The position numbers and the translations under genes are program-made. A DNA stretch of 19,770 bases from an uncultured Candidatus Saccharibacteria bacterium (GTDB lineage Bacteria; Patescibacteriota; Saccharimonadia; Saccharimonadales; Saccharimonadaceae), in NCBI GenBank assembly GCA_938046775.1, contig CALIXB010000008.1:1-19770 (forward strand), in the 5' to 3' direction. The notes below the pieces were generated by a model. The model had not been told where the DNA came from and did no database searches. It saw only the letters and a program-made list of their open reading frames with translations. Shown piece after piece: positions 8,204 through 15,804 of the stretch; the stretch's first letter is position 1, and the number at the start of each line of letters is the position of its first letter.

Positions 8204-8212
8204 TGCTATAAT
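8204..8212 (+). promoter_or_regulatory. Extended -10 promoter of the pilus ATPase gene (leaderless type)
   Basis: TGC followed by TATAAT (8207-8212) lies exactly six bases before the ATG at 8219. A weak -35 (TCGTCA, 8184-8189) is 17 bases upstream and overlaps the divergent promoter. Confidence 0.75.
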
Positions 8213-8218
8213 TCTCGT

Positions 8219-9841
8219 ATGGATGAAGATAAAATTCAGGCGCGCCGCCGTGAGCAGGATGAGGAAGCAACTCGTCGCCGAGCGTCAATTTTAGGACTTC
8301 AATATCTGGATGGGCGAGAATTTGAGAACACTCTGCCTCTACTTAAAGATGTTTTGACAATTGAAGAAATGTATAAGGGTCGGCTGGTACCGTTGGCGTT
8401 TAATGAAGAAGACCAGTCTTATCGGTTTGGTGTTACTTCGCAGACGTCTGAGTCGTTAATGAAGCAGATGCGAGATCAATATACGGAGAGCGGCAAGCGA
8501 ATTTTCTTCTTTCTTATTTCCGGTTCGGCGTTTCGGTCGATTATGCTCAGGTTTGATCCACCAAAGAGAGTTATTTACGATAATATCGAGATTGCCAAAG
8601 ACGGCGACAGTGATACGTTGGCGCAGGTTACTCAGACTTTAGCGTCTGTGGGCACAAATGACGTGTTCAATTATTTGGTTGATCAGGCGGATTTGCTGGG
8701 TGCGTCGGATATTCATATTGAAAACCAGCGTGAGTCAATTCGAATTCGGATGCGTGTTGATGGAGCGCTGCACACTGTGGCGGAGCTGAGTCGAGATCGT
8801 TATCGGGTGATTATGGCGACATTAGCATCGCGTGCGAATATTTCTACTGCCTCCAGAGAGCCGCAGTCAGGTCATATGCAACAGGAAATTCATCGAGACG
8901 GAGTGTCTCATGTGCTAAATTTGCGCGTGGAGGCGGTGGCGACGGTTTATGGATTAGATATTGTTCTGCGTCTATTTAACTTTGACGAATCAATGCTTAA
9001 CCTGGATCTTTTAAGTATCTCAAAGAAAGAACGTGAGCAGATTGATGAAGTCATTTCGCATCCGCGTGGCATGTTGTTGATGGTTGGTCCGACTGGCTCA
9101 GGAAAATCGACGACATTGTATAGCATTTTGAATGCTTTAAATACGCCAGATAGAAAGATTATTACGCTGGAAGACCCGGTGGAAAATACAATTCCGGGAA
9201 TTACACAGATTCCAATTGATACAACAACTGGCCAAAGGTTCGCTGATGGGTTGCGTAGTGTTTTGCGCCTTGATCCAGATGTGGTGATGGTCGGTGAGAT
9301 TCGCGACAACGAGACTGCTAAGACGGCGATTCAGGCGTCGATCACTGGACACTTGGTATTGTCTAGCTTTCATGCCAACTCTACTGCGGCGGCGTTTAGT
9401 CGGATGATTGATATGATTGGGCAGAATCCAATTTTTAGCTCGGCGGTACGGCTGGTGATTGCGCAGCGGCTGGTCAGGAGATTATGGGACGAGAGTAAGG
9501 AAGAATATGAGCCAGACGAGGCGACGCGCAAGTGGGTCAAGGAAGTTCTTAAGGATTTGCCAGAGGGTGTTGATTGTCCAAATTTGGATACGTTCAAGCT
9601 GTGGCGAGCTGTGCCGACTGATGACGTGCCATTTGGCTATAAGGGGCGTATTCCGGTGATGGAGCAGCTGGTGGTGAGTGAGAATATCCAGAAGTTTCTG
9701 CGTGGCGATGTTAACGACGTGCATGCGGGCGCAATCGAGGAAGCTGCGAAGAAGGATGGTATGGTGACGCTACTGCAGGCTGGAGTCTTGGCGGCTCTTC
9801 GTGGCGAAACGACGCTAGAAGAAGTTAACAGGGTAATATAA
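8219..9841 (+). CDS. GspE/PulE/PilB-type pilus assembly ATPase
   Basis: Hexameric cytoplasmic ATPase of the type II secretion/type IV pilus family, which powers pilin polymerisation; 540 residues. An N-terminal MshEN-like region (about 1-130) precedes the core. Walker A is GPTGSGKST (290-298, K296), the Asp box is ITLEDPVEN, Walker B is DPDVVMVGEIRD (352 onward), and the His box is GHLVLSSFHAN (377 onward). The tetracysteine zinc site usual in PilB/GspE is absent: W423 replaces the first Cys in QRLVRRLW and no CxxC pairs follow, although GYKGR is kept. With that N-terminal domain it looks more like an extension (PilB-like) than a retraction (PilT-like) motor. It is transcribed alone from a leaderless-type promoter; no pilins are nearby. 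Confidence 0.93.
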   Translation: MDEDKIQARRREQDEEATRRRASILGLQYLDGREFENTLPLLKDVLTIEEMYKGRLVPLAFNEEDQSYRFGVTSQTSESLMKQMRDQYTESGKRIFFFLISGSAFRSIMLRFDPPKRVIYDNIEIAKDGDSDTLAQVTQTLASVGTNDVFNYLVDQADLLGASDIHIENQRESIRIRMRVDGALHTVAELSRDRYRVIMATLASRANISTASREPQSGHMQQEIHRDGVSHVLNLRVEAVATVYGLDIVLRLFNFDESMLNLDLLSISKKEREQIDEVISHPRGMLLMVGPTGSGKSTTLYSILNALNTPDRKIITLEDPVENTIPGITQIPIDTTTGQRFADGLRSVLRLDPDVVMVGEIRDNETAKTAIQASITGHLVLSSFHANSTAAAFSRMIDMIGQNPIFSSAVRLVIAQRLVRRLWDESKEEYEPDEATRKWVKEVLKDLPEGVDCPNLDTFKLWRAVPTDDVPFGYKGRIPVMEQLVVSENIQKFLRGDVNDVHAGAIEEAAKKDGMVTLLQAGVLAALRGETTLEEVNRVI

Positions 9842-9870
9842 TTGACTTTATATCTATAAGCTGATATAGT
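9842..9870 (+). promoter_or_regulatory. Promoter of the 512-residue protein (leaderless type)
   Basis: TTGACT (9842-9847), a 17-base spacer ending in TGA, then TATAGT (9865-9870). It begins right at the stop of the ATPase gene. Eight bases separate the -10 box from the ATG at 9879. Confidence 0.8.
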
Positions 9871-9878
9871 ATTAGTTT

Positions 9879-11417
9879 ATGAGTGAAAGACAACAGCCTG
9901 GTTATGTTGTTGGAGATAAACTGCCTCAGGCAGAAGATCCTAATAAAAACTACATAAGTCAAATTATAAATGATGTAAAGTCTATTATTAAGCATGTACC
10001 GTTTCTTGTTGAAGGTGAGGAGAAGCGTGGTGAATGTCAAGAGGCTTATAAGGAGGTTCTTAAGTTATTTCGACAAATTGAGGAAGAGTATAACAAGCTT
10101 CCAGACTATATAGAGATAAACTTTGATATAGAGGAAGTCAAAGAATCGTTAAGAATTATATTTAATGGAACATACGAGAAATTTATAAGGGAAAATCTTA
10201 GTGTAGTTTTTCCCAAAAAGCTGGCGAAAGTGAATATTCCAGAATTTTGCCAAGCTGAAGAGTATGCGATTCCCGACGTAATACGATGGCAGTATGCTAA
10301 TGAAATAATTAGTCCTGAACTTGCAGATAGTGAATATATGCGCTTTATCGCAGAGGCAAGGAAGGCTGTGACTGATAGTCTTACTAAGGATGGGGCTTTT
10401 GGTTTACCTGATGATTTTACAATTACTAGACCTGAATATATCCCAGGTAATGATGACAAGATGAAGTTCAGTAGTTTCCTGGAAGACTTTAAGTGTCGGA
10501 AACTTAAGGAGGTTGAAGATAAGGAATGTAATGGCATCAATCCTGAGGATGATTTAAAATTTGCCAAAAGTGTTCTTAAGTTTATAAAATCCATAAAATT
10601 GCCAAGCGAAGAGGAGCTAGCCAAGCAGTATAAAGAAGCGACAGTTAAGGAAAACAGTCCAGCGGTTCGTAGTCTTGCTGAGTCTATGGCTAAAGAACGT
10701 CTGAGAGAGGCTCTAGACGACGCGCTGAGGGTGCTTTCGGAGAAATTGAATGGCTATGAAGTGGCGCCTGAAATTGCGGGTGAATCTTTGAGGAAAGCCA
10801 CCAAGAAGAAAAGGTCAAATAAACCGAAGTCGAGAGCTGAAGAAGACTCTCGGCCGGTAGAGATTGGATTGAAGGCGGGAGATGCTGTGATACTTGATAG
10901 CGAGACATTTCCGTGGCTTAAAGAAGATTCTATTGTGGATGTACTGCATGTTGAGTGTGGTGGTGACGGTACTGTGGTCGCAGTAATTGACGCGCGCACT
11001 GAAGAGGCTAAAAAGATTGAACATAAAATGACTGGATACGAAAACGACGAGAAGAAGCGGGACATTCTACCTATTATTAAGGACAAATTAACTATGGCTG
11101 CTAAATATGTAGCAACTTCAGAAGATAAGTCTGTCGGTTTGCCAGTTGGCTTAAATAACAGATTAAAAGAGCTTTATCCGTTTATAATTTACGCCTGGAA
11201 AGACCAAACGCATAACGCCAAGAGGGTTTATGTGTCAAAAGTCAGCGTTGAAGATATGCCCGATGAAAGTGAGACTAAAAAATCTCTTCAGAAAGCTGGA
11301 GTGACTGAAATAGTTTTATTCTTAGGAGCTTGCGACAAACAGAACCAGGAGCCGTTAGTGGCTCTGTTTATAGATGGAAACTCTCGTGATGCGGCTAAGT
11401 ACGGTGCTGGTGCTTAG
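9879..11417 (+). CDS. Unrecognised 512-residue cytoplasmic protein
   Basis: I do not recognise this family. There is no signal peptide or transmembrane segment. The N-terminal part (about 1-300) is charged and mostly helical, with likely coiled-coil stretches (for example around 45-80 and 240-300). A Lys/Ser-rich linker (about 305-325, KKKRSNKPKS) leads to a C-terminal alpha/beta part with VVAVIDARTEEAKKI and EIVLFLGACDKQ. The two-part build suggests a helical arm plus a globular domain. Its codons look more A/T-ending than those of the ATPase upstream. It has its own strong promoter and converges with malic enzyme, two bases separating the stops. Its length and intact frame say it is real; its role is unknown. 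Confidence 0.85.
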   Translation: MSERQQPGYVVGDKLPQAEDPNKNYISQIINDVKSIIKHVPFLVEGEEKRGECQEAYKEVLKLFRQIEEEYNKLPDYIEINFDIEEVKESLRIIFNGTYEKFIRENLSVVFPKKLAKVNIPEFCQAEEYAIPDVIRWQYANEIISPELADSEYMRFIAEARKAVTDSLTKDGAFGLPDDFTITRPEYIPGNDDKMKFSSFLEDFKCRKLKEVEDKECNGINPEDDLKFAKSVLKFIKSIKLPSEEELAKQYKEATVKENSPAVRSLAESMAKERLREALDDALRVLSEKLNGYEVAPEIAGESLRKATKKKRSNKPKSRAEEDSRPVEIGLKAGDAVILDSETFPWLKEDSIVDVLHVECGGDGTVVAVIDARTEEAKKIEHKMTGYENDEKKRDILPIIKDKLTMAAKYVATSEDKSVGLPVGLNNRLKELYPFIIYAWKDQTHNAKRVYVSKVSVEDMPDESETKKSLQKAGVTEIVLFLGACDKQNQEPLVALFIDGNSRDAAKYGAGA

Positions 11418-11419
11418 GC

Positions 11420-12553
11420 TTATCTAATGACATTCGCAACAGCTTCAACAACACCCTCATCAAATGCAGTTGGAACGACTTTGTCGACGGTTGGATTTTC
11501 GACCAGGTTAGCTAGCGCTTCAGCAGCCGCCAATTTGTGCTGATCGGTGATTTTTTTCACTCCGTGATCGAGTGCTCCGCGGAAGATGCCAGGGAAGGCT
11601 AGGGAGTTGTTGACTTGGTTTGGGAAATCGCTGCGGCCAGTGGCGATGATTGCTACGCCTGCTTCTTTGGCAACATCTGGCATGATTTCTGGGACTGGGT
11701 TTGCTAGGGCAAAGACAATTGGATCTTTCGCCATTTTCTGAACTAATTCAGGAGTTAGCAGGCCAGCTCGCGACACACCGATGAACACGTCAGCGTCAGT
11801 GATTGCATCGTCAATTGAGCCGTCTTGCGAATCATCTACGTATTCTAAAAGCGCAGTTTTTTCCGCATTCAAATCTGTGCGAGACGCGCCAACGATGCCG
11901 CGGCTGTCCACTGCCACGATGTTCCGCACGCCGTATAGGTGCAGCAATTTAATAATCGCCGTGCCAGCCGCCCCAGCACCAATGACTACGATTTTACAGT
12001 CTGTCAGGCTTCGTTCAGTTAGTTTCGCGGCGTTGATTAGCCCCGCCAACACCACGACCGCCGTGCCATGCTGGTCATCGTGAAAAACAGGAATGTCCAA
12101 CTCAGCCTTCAGACGCTCTTCAATCTCAAAACACTTTGGTGCAGCGATATCCTCCAAGTTGATGGCTCCAAAGCTCGGCGCAATTGCCTTAATTGTGGCG
12201 ATAATTTCTTCCGTGTCGTGAACGTCCAGCACAACTGGCACAGCGTCAACATCAGCAAAATGCTTGAACAGCAGCGCCTTGCCTTCCATGACTGGCATGG
12301 CGGCTTTTGGTCCCAAATCGCCCAAGCCTAAAATTGCTGAACCGTCAGAAATGACGCCAACTAAATTATTAGTCCAGGTGTACTTAGGCAAATCGGCTGG
12401 ATTTTCGGCGATTGCTTGGCTGACTGCGCCAACACCTGGGCTGTAATAGGCGCTTAATTTGTCTCGGTCCAACTCCTCCTGGTCGCGCAAATTGGTGGTA
12501 ATTTTACCCTTATATTTTTCGTGTAATTCAAGTGCTAATTTGTTGTAATCCAT
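11420..12553 (-). CDS. NAD(P)-dependent malic enzyme
   Basis: Oxidative decarboxylation of malate to pyruvate, yielding NAD(P)H and CO2. From the ATG at 12553 it has 377 residues, matching the short bacterial form without the phosphotransacetylase-like tail of MaeB. Visible are Y37-S-P-G-V-G (catalytic Tyr), SDGSAILGLGDLGPKAAMP, MEGK92 (catalytic Lys), LEDIAAPKCFEIE and FHDDQHGTA (metal and substrate residues), and a Rossmann GAGAAGTAI. The frame is open 64 codons further up, but that part is unlike the family and would run through the rplS promoter and leader into the rplS start. A TATAAT six bases before 12553 fixes the start. Coenzyme preference cannot be decided by eye. Confidence 0.95.
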   Translation of the reverse strand: MDYNKLALELHEKYKGKITTNLRDQEELDRDKLSAYYSPGVGAVSQAIAENPADLPKYTWTNNLVGVISDGSAILGLGDLGPKAAMPVMEGKALLFKHFADVDAVPVVLDVHDTEEIIATIKAIAPSFGAINLEDIAAPKCFEIEERLKAELDIPVFHDDQHGTAVVVLAGLINAAKLTERSLTDCKIVVIGAGAAGTAIIKLLHLYGVRNIVAVDSRGIVGASRTDLNAEKTALLEYVDDSQDGSIDDAITDADVFIGVSRAGLLTPELVQKMAKDPIVFALANPVPEIMPDVAKEAGVAIIATGRSDFPNQVNNSLAFPGIFRGALDHGVKKITDQHKLAAAEALANLVENPTVDKVVPTAFDEGVVEAVANVIR

Positions 12554-12559
12554 ATCTAT

Positions 12560-12565
12560 ATTATA
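12560..12565 (-). promoter_or_regulatory. -10 box of malic enzyme (leaderless type)
   Basis: On the - strand a perfect TATAAT lies exactly six bases before the ATG at 12553. No clear -35 was found. Confidence 0.7.
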
Positions 12566-12581
12566 CTCCAATTTTATACAA

Positions 12582-12610
12582 TTGATATTTCTATGTATTT
12601 GTGTTATTAT
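12582..12610 (+). promoter_or_regulatory. rplS promoter
   Basis: TTGATA (12582-12587), a 17-base spacer ending in TGT, then TATTAT (12605-12610). Transcription should start near 12617, about 100 bases before rplS. It is divergent from the malic enzyme promoter. Confidence 0.75.
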
Positions 12611-12616
12611 CGTAGG

Positions 12617-12716
12617 TAATTGTACGAGAGTTAAATATTCGAGTCTTATTTGGTGTGGAGCCGCAGAGGTACAACTGCGTGGCCCGTCAAAGTGAGTTCG
12701 AAAGATAGGAAATATT
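12617..12716 (+). promoter_or_regulatory. Structured rplS leader, possible L19 autoregulatory element
   Basis: The predicted leader of about 100 bases contains a hairpin: GCAG (12663-12666) pairs with CTGC (12675-12678), and the outer GCC (12660-12662) pairs with GGC (12681-12683) around a GT bulge. AGGA at 12707-12710 is the ribosome site, six bases before ATG. L19 leaders that bind their own product are known in Firmicutes. Placing this one in that class is inference from position and structure only. Confidence 0.45.
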
Positions 12717-13238
12717 ATGAGTTTTGAGTTAATCAACAAAGTCAATCAAGCACAGAAAAAGCAAGCAGTTGTTGACGCCCGTAGCGGTGACACCGTTCGT
12801 GTATATCAAAAGATTAAAGAAGGTAACAAAGAGCGTATCCAGATGTTTGAAGGTGTGGTTATTCGCACTGACAACAAAGGCTCGCACACCTCACGCATCA
12901 CCGTTCGTAAGATTGCGTCAGGTGTCGGCGTGGAAAAATCATTCTTGCTGCACAGCCCACTGATTGAGAAAGTGGAAATTGTTCGCCGTGCTAAGGTCCG
13001 CCGTAAGTTCCTCAGCTTCCTACGTAAGCGTTCTGGTAAGTCAGCTCGCTTGACTGCCAAAAGCTTTGACCGTGTGGCTGTCAATAACGTGCACGACGCC
13101 AAGGCTGAAGCAGAAGCTGAACGCTTGAAAGAGGAGGCTGCACAAGCTGCCGCTGCCAAGCAAGCCGAAAAAGACGCTGCTCAGGCAGAACTTGACGCCA
13201 AGGCTGCTGAAGTAGAAGCACGTCACAAAGACGCATAG
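12717..13238 (+). CDS. rplS: 50S ribosomal protein L19 with long C-terminal extension
   Basis: Structural ribosomal protein near the 30S-50S interface. The core (about 1-115) is canonical: GDTVRVYQKIKEGNKERIQMFEGVVI, then the signature KIASGVGVEKSFLLHSPLIEKVEIVRR and VRRKFLSFLR. Usual L19 is about 115 residues; this has 173. The extra part (about 125-173) is an Ala/Glu/Lys-rich, heptad-like helix (for example EAERLKEEAAQAAAAKQAEK), predicted to be a long exposed helix or coiled coil. It stands alone rather than in the common rpsP-rimM-trmD-rplS operon, with its own promoter, leader and terminator. Confidence 0.96.
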   Translation: MSFELINKVNQAQKKQAVVDARSGDTVRVYQKIKEGNKERIQMFEGVVIRTDNKGSHTSRITVRKIASGVGVEKSFLLHSPLIEKVEIVRRAKVRRKFLSFLRKRSGKSARLTAKSFDRVAVNNVHDAKAEAEAERLKEEAAQAAAAKQAEKDAAQAELDAKAAEVEARHKDA

Positions 13239-13257
13239 TTTATATAAACGAATTGCT

Positions 13258-13290
13258 AAAACCGTCTCTTTATCAGAGGCGGTTTTTTAT
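13258..13290 (+). terminator. Rho-independent terminator of rplS
   Basis: An 11-12 pair stem, AAACCGTCTCT (13259-13269) with AGAGGCGGTTT (13275-13285), with one G-T wobble and a five-base loop, runs into six T residues (13283-13288). It lies 20 bases after the rplS stop and just before the next promoter. Confidence 0.95.
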
Positions 13291-13292
13291 CG

Positions 13293-13301
13293 TGATATAA
13301 T
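13293..13301 (+). promoter_or_regulatory. Extended -10 promoter of the 13308 operon (leaderless type)
   Basis: TGA followed by TATAAT (13296-13301) lies exactly six bases before the ATG at 13308. The upstream half of the promoter lies inside the rplS terminator. Confidence 0.75.
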
Positions 13302-13307
13302 TTTAAT

Positions 13308-13805
13308 ATGGCAATATTCCACTACATTTCTGTTTTCGTGCCAATAGCTTTGTCGGTGATAGTTCCTTACGTGTTGAGAAAAAATGGCTTTAATGTTGAG
13401 AAAAAATATCGCTGGCTACTTTACGTAGCGTGTTTGTTATTTTTTATTTCCTGGTATTTGCCATCGCCGTTAATTGACGGGCAGGACACTAGTTTTACGA
13501 CGCACTTTGTGGGTGGTGGGCTATTTACGGGGCTATTATGGGCGTATTTGGTTTCGTCGATGAAATGGCGGTCGCACTGGCTGGTAATGGCGTTTTCGCT
13601 GTTTGCTCTCGTGTCGGCGCTTGGTTGCATCAATGAACTGGCGGAATTATGTATGGTCAAAGTTGGTTTGGCGCGCATCACGCTGGATGATACTAATTGG
13701 GATATTTTGGCAAATACGCTGGGAGCGGCGGCGGTGTGGATTGGCTGGGCGCTCGTAAATTTGGCGGCAAAAAGGGTCGGCGCTAGGCATGATTCTCGGC
13801 ATTGA
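13308..13805 (+). CDS. Five-helix membrane protein, VanZ/DUF2238-like
   Basis: 165 residues with five likely transmembrane helices (about 4-23, 36-52, 66-84, 90-114 and 134-154). Conserved-looking polar residues sit in or beside the helices: H66 with GG69-70, E110 in the fourth, and D128-x3-D132-x3-N136 before the fifth. This pattern (H..GG, E, D..WD..ANTLGA) resembles VanZ-like and DUF2238 (YjdF-type) integral membrane proteins. The match is by eye and the function is unknown. Its end overlaps the RNase HII start by 17 bases, so the two genes are translated from one mRNA. Confidence 0.75.
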   Translation: MAIFHYISVFVPIALSVIVPYVLRKNGFNVEKKYRWLLYVACLLFFISWYLPSPLIDGQDTSFTTHFVGGGLFTGLLWAYLVSSMKWRSHWLVMAFSLFALVSALGCINELAELCMVKVGLARITLDDTNWDILANTLGAAAVWIGWALVNLAAKRVGARHDSRH

Positions 13806-14925
13806 TGAAGTTGGGCGTGGGTCATGGGCGGGCCCCCTGGTGGTGGGCGCAGTGATTTTGGGTGGTGCTGAGATTGAAGGGTTAAACGACAGTAAAAAAT
13901 TGACTAAAAAACGCCGCGAGGTTTTGGACATGGTGATTCGTGAACAAGCGGCTGCGTGGGCATTAGGCTGGGTAAGCGCCGGGGAGCTTGACGACGTTGG
14001 TATGAGCCAAGCTCTGCGATTAGCGACGCGGCGAGTGGTGACGAAAATTCAGGCACAGTGTAAAGAGAAGAATTTGGCATTTGATGAAATCATCATTGAC
14101 GGGACAGTCAATTTTCTGGCAGATACAGCACTGGGTCGATACGTGACGGTGATGGCCAAGGCTGATGGTTTGATTCCCAGCGTTTCGGCGGCGTCGATTA
14201 TCGCAAAGGTTGCGCGTGATAAATTTATGGCCGAGCAAGATACAGTCTATCCAGGGTATGGCTTCGCGTCAAATGCCGGCTATGGCGTGGCGAAGCACCG
14301 GGCGGCAATTGAGCGGCTGGGCGTGACGCTGCTACATCGGCTAAGTTTTGCGCCGCTGCAGAAGTATGCGGATAGCGTGGAGTCACGGACTCTCCACCAG
14401 AAAAAGTCAAGTGTTCTACCGAATGAGTCGTATGTTGAATATCCTCGGAAAATAATTCGGGACCCACGTAAAGTTGCCCAAATTTTTTCCGAGGATATCA
14501 CTCCAATTGATCCTGTAGATGCTGAAGATGCTGCGCGAATCGACTTAGCAAATACCGCTCCAGAAACGGAAAAATTAGTAACAACCCGCCAGATTGGGGA
14601 TAGAGGTGAGCAGGCGGTGGCGGATTGGCTGACGGCGGATGGCCATGAGATTATTGCCCGCAACTGGCGGACGCGGTACTGCGAAATTGATATTGTTAGT
14701 AAAAAAGATAATGTTTTATATTTTACAGAGGTCAAATATCGGAAAAATGACAATTTCGGCGATGGCTTGGCGGCAATTACAAATAAAAAACAGCAACAAA
14801 TGCGTTTTTCTGCAGAGATGTTCATTGCCAAAAATGCGCAGTATGAAAGCTGCGATATGCAAATGTTGGCAATTTCTGTTGATGGAATTCCGCCCGTAGT
14901 TGAAGAGTGTGTAGTACTAGATTAG
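13789..14925 (+). CDS. rnhB: RNase HII fused to a YraN (UPF0102) nuclease-like domain
   Basis: 378 residues, two domains. Residues 1 to about 200 are RNase HII, which cuts RNA at RNA-DNA junctions and removes misincorporated ribonucleotides. The motif D6-E7-V-G-R-G, D104 (IIDGT) and D126 (KADG) give the DEDD active site, and GYGVAKH...HRLSF follows. A polar linker (about 200-264) leads to a complete YraN domain (265-378): GDRGE, RNWRTRYCEID301, FTE314-V-K316, then a helical K-rich stretch. That is the PD-(D/E)xK-type signature of UPF0102. In many bacteria rnhB and yraN are separate neighbouring genes; here one frame covers both with no internal stop. It overlaps the upstream membrane-protein gene; no good Shine-Dalgarno is seen, so coupling is likely. 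Confidence 0.93.
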   Translation: MILGIDEVGRGSWAGPLVVGAVILGGAEIEGLNDSKKLTKKRREVLDMVIREQAAAWALGWVSAGELDDVGMSQALRLATRRVVTKIQAQCKEKNLAFDEIIIDGTVNFLADTALGRYVTVMAKADGLIPSVSAASIIAKVARDKFMAEQDTVYPGYGFASNAGYGVAKHRAAIERLGVTLLHRLSFAPLQKYADSVESRTLHQKKSSVLPNESYVEYPRKIIRDPRKVAQIFSEDITPIDPVDAEDAARIDLANTAPETEKLVTTRQIGDRGEQAVADWLTADGHEIIARNWRTRYCEIDIVSKKDNVLYFTEVKYRKNDNFGDGLAAITNKKQQQMRFSAEMFIAKNAQYESCDMQMLAISVDGIPPVVEECVVLD

Positions 14926-14937
14926 GGTATAAAAAAT

Positions 14938-14957
14938 AGCCCCGGATGGGGTTTGAT
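14938..14957 (+). terminator. Short GC hairpin after rnhB-yraN
   Basis: AGCCCC-GGAT-GGGGTTT forms a four-pair GC stem extended by one G-T and one A-T pair. The T-run is short. It may be a weak terminator or the first part of a double terminator with the larger inverted repeat at 14968-15025. Confidence 0.4.
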
Positions 14958-14967
14958 AGCAATTTCA

Positions 14968-15025
14968 AGAAAAAGTGACAAACAGCTACTAAAATACCGC
15001 TAAAGCGCAGTTTGCCACTTTTTCT
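14968..15025. terminator. Bidirectional terminator between convergent genes
   Basis: A 16-base inverted repeat with one wobble (14968-14983 with 15010-15025) reads AAAAAGTG..CAAAC on one side and GTTTG..CACTTTTT on the other. Each strand therefore presents a stem followed by a run of T. The 26-base interior can form a small extra hairpin (CGCTAAAGCG). It sits between the stops of rnhB-yraN (+) and the 15029 gene (-) and should end both transcripts. Confidence 0.7.
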
Positions 15026-15804
15026 CCCTCACCCAAGATGATAGAATTCCAATGAGATTCCTAGGCTGGGGCGGTATGGGGTGTTGCACGCCCCTTTGCC
15101 AAGCGTCGCCTCGATGTCATCAAGGCGATCGCCTAGCTTGCTGCGCGCGAACCTCCACCGAATGTCTTGCAATTCACGGAACGATTGCTCGAGGAAGTGG
15201 CGCTTTGTGGAGTCTTTGAGCATCTCCTCAAAGATCTCCACTACGGAAGTAACAGACTGTCGCAAGGCGTCATTCAGTAGGTAGTAGTAATATTTTTGTA
15301 ATTTACCTATGTCGTGCACGCCTGCTTCGCGAGCGTTTACCCAAAGGAAATGGTCAAAATCTTGTGAGGCGTACTCACACGCCTTCACTACATCTTTCAC
15401 CCAAGGCCCATCATTGAGCCTTTTCCTTTGGCCAGCGTCAGTGATCGCAAGGATAGTAAAAAATGCCCGGTAAAGCTCTTCTGCCTTTTCCGGCTGCTTG
15501 TAGTGATCTCCTACCGCCTTGGCAAACTCCCACACCTCACTCAGGGATTCAAACGCCCTACCTGAGAGGCTTGCCTCATAAGCCTTATAGGGCTTCCCGT
15601 AAAACACTCCCTCAATCACGTAGGTCTCATCCAATTTGATACGACCAAGAGGGGCGTCGATAGAACTGACATTGATCATGATATTTCCCGTCTTCTCGCC
15701 CCCATGGAGGGTTAAGTGGCAATTTACCACAAGACGAGATTTTATTCCTCTTCTTAAAATCTGCAAAAGGAGTGAAAACTCGCCTCGTGTGTAGCTGTTT
15801 GTCA
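14976..15804. repeat. 14-base inverted repeat flanking the 15029 gene
   Basis: TGACAAACAGCTAC at 14976-14989 recurs exactly as its reverse complement at 15791-15804. The copies bracket the whole unrecognised gene, one inside the downstream terminator, one in the leader. They could be remnants of terminal repeats of a small mobile unit, or sequences that let the mRNA ends pair. No clear target duplication is visible. Confidence 0.6.
15029..15679 (-). CDS. Unrecognised 216-residue helical protein
   Basis: I do not recognise the family. From the ATG at 15679 the product has 216 residues, soluble, with no signal peptide. A short beta-rich start (VSSIDAPLGRIKLDETYVIEGVFYGK) is followed by mostly alpha-helical sequence. 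Notable stretches are LQKYYYYLLNDAL and a charged helix FRELQDIRWRFARSKLGDRLDDIEATL. The frame is open up to a TTG at 15805 (258 residues), but that extension looks unlike protein of the same kind and has no ribosome site; the ATG also lacks a clear one. It has a strong promoter about 170 bases upstream, a palindromic possible operator and a 14-base inverted repeat on both flanks. It may be an accessory gene; its role is unknown. Confidence 0.7.
   Translation of the reverse strand: MINVSSIDAPLGRIKLDETYVIEGVFYGKPYKAYEASLSGRAFESLSEVWEFAKAVGDHYKQPEKAEELYRAFFTILAITDAGQRKRLNDGPWVKDVVKACEYASQDFDHFLWVNAREAGVHDIGKLQKYYYYLLNDALRQSVTSVVEIFEEMLKDSTKRHFLEQSFRELQDIRWRFARSKLGDRLDDIEATLGKGACNTPYRPSLGISLEFYHLG

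Noticed and set aside
12554..12745. 64-codon N-terminal extension of malic enzyme
   Set aside because: It crosses the rplS promoter, leader and first codons; the family start and TATAAT point to 12553.
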